Source: Furfurilactobacillus milii (GTDB lineage: Bacteria > Bacillota > Bacilli > Lactobacillales > Lactobacillaceae). Taken from it: a stretch of 64,000 bases of DNA. Below the pieces are notes generated by a model, which ran no database searches, was not told where the DNA came from, and worked only from the letters and a program-made list of their open reading frames with translations. Both the position numbers and the translations under genes were made by a program. Positions 63,857 through 64,000 of the stretch are shown piece by piece (the stretch's first letter is position 1; each line of letters starts with the position of its first letter). The stretch is taken from NCBI RefSeq assembly GCF_009864005.1, contig NZ_WEZQ01000017.1:143745-207744 (forward strand), read 5' to 3'.

Positions 63857-64000
63857 TTATCGGTAGAGAATATGACGACATATACCCACAAAGTACAAAA
63901 AAGGTAGATTGCAAATTTGATCCGAATTTTTTGACAAATTAGTCAGCATCACTTGGTAAGGTGTTTGCCAGTTAAGTACTTTAAGGGGGCGTTGGTTAAT
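63857..64000 (-). CDS. IS30-like transposase, C-terminal fragment at the window edge
   Basis: The last 47 codons of a minus-strand gene that enters from beyond the right edge. NQRPLKVLNWQTPYQV matches the C-terminal signature NxRPRKxLxWxTPxE of IS30-family DDE transposases. The tail after NLSKNSDQICNLP is longer than I would expect, so the true end of the gene or element cannot be judged. Whether the element is complete depends on sequence outside the window. Confidence 0.6.
   Translation of the reverse strand: MNQRPLKVLNWQTPYQVMLTNLSKNSDQICNLPFLYFVGICRHILYR

Overview
The window reads as a chromosomal segment of a Gram-positive lactic acid bacterium of the Lactobacillaceae. The support is a KxYKxGKxW-type signal peptide on an LPxTG-anchored giant adhesin, lactobacillar family members (PepN, MntH, UspA, lipoate ligase, YdbS/YdbT, FetAB-like exporter, a Hol_Tox-type toxin), strong GGAGG ribosome binding sites with frequent TTG/GTG starts, and short intergenic hairpin terminators. 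I cannot fix the genus. No rRNA, tRNA or CRISPR array was seen.

Layout. 1-3.6 kb: the 5' part of a nucleoside transporter (cut by the left edge) with a structured leader and a cre-like box, two unexplained non-coding transcripts, a LysR regulator and a HigBA-type toxin-antitoxin pair. 3.7-7.4 kb: lipoate ligase, a fused MacB-type ABC exporter with a 14-bp inverted repeat upstream, and a decayed zinc-metalloprotease gene. 7.5-22.8 kb is the accessory centrepiece: a 2964-residue serine-rich surface adhesin, a divergent Rgg-family regulator, and a four-gene convergent operon of two GtfA/GtfB-like glycosyltransferases, a protein that joins a Gtf-type N-terminal region to a sugar O-acetyltransferase, and a small protein that looks like the Gtf N-terminal domain alone. 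No SecA2/Asp genes lie in the window. The likely working model is that Rgg switches on the adhesin while the operon glycosylates and O-acetylates its serine-rich parts in the cytoplasm before export.

23-46 kb is mostly ordinary housekeeping and transport: DUF4097 protein, PH-domain membrane pair, FetAB-like ABC pair, RlmD-like rRNA methyltransferase, a type I toxin-antitoxin locus, two MFS families, substrate-binding proteins without lipobox, DedA, oxidoreductase, SAM methyltransferase, HAD phosphatase, HU, CDF exporter. 46-64 kb carries mntH-usp, a CPBP protease, a second DHA2 drug exporter, a B3/B4 protein, HicAB, a tyrosine phosphatase that appears to start with AUC, ribonucleoside hydrolase, a FAD protein/NnrE/YdeI-like cluster, PepN and the tail of an IS30-like transposase at the right edge.

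The most unusual structure outside genes is a family of nine dispersed intergenic elements (about 90-172 bp; at 26.3, 35.6, 38.9, 39.1, 49.1, 49.4, 54.3, 57.4 and 63.7 kb). They fold into a closing stem plus internal hairpins around one shared core, and several stems show compensatory base changes between copies, which points to a structured RNA or a folded mobile element rather than a coding sequence.
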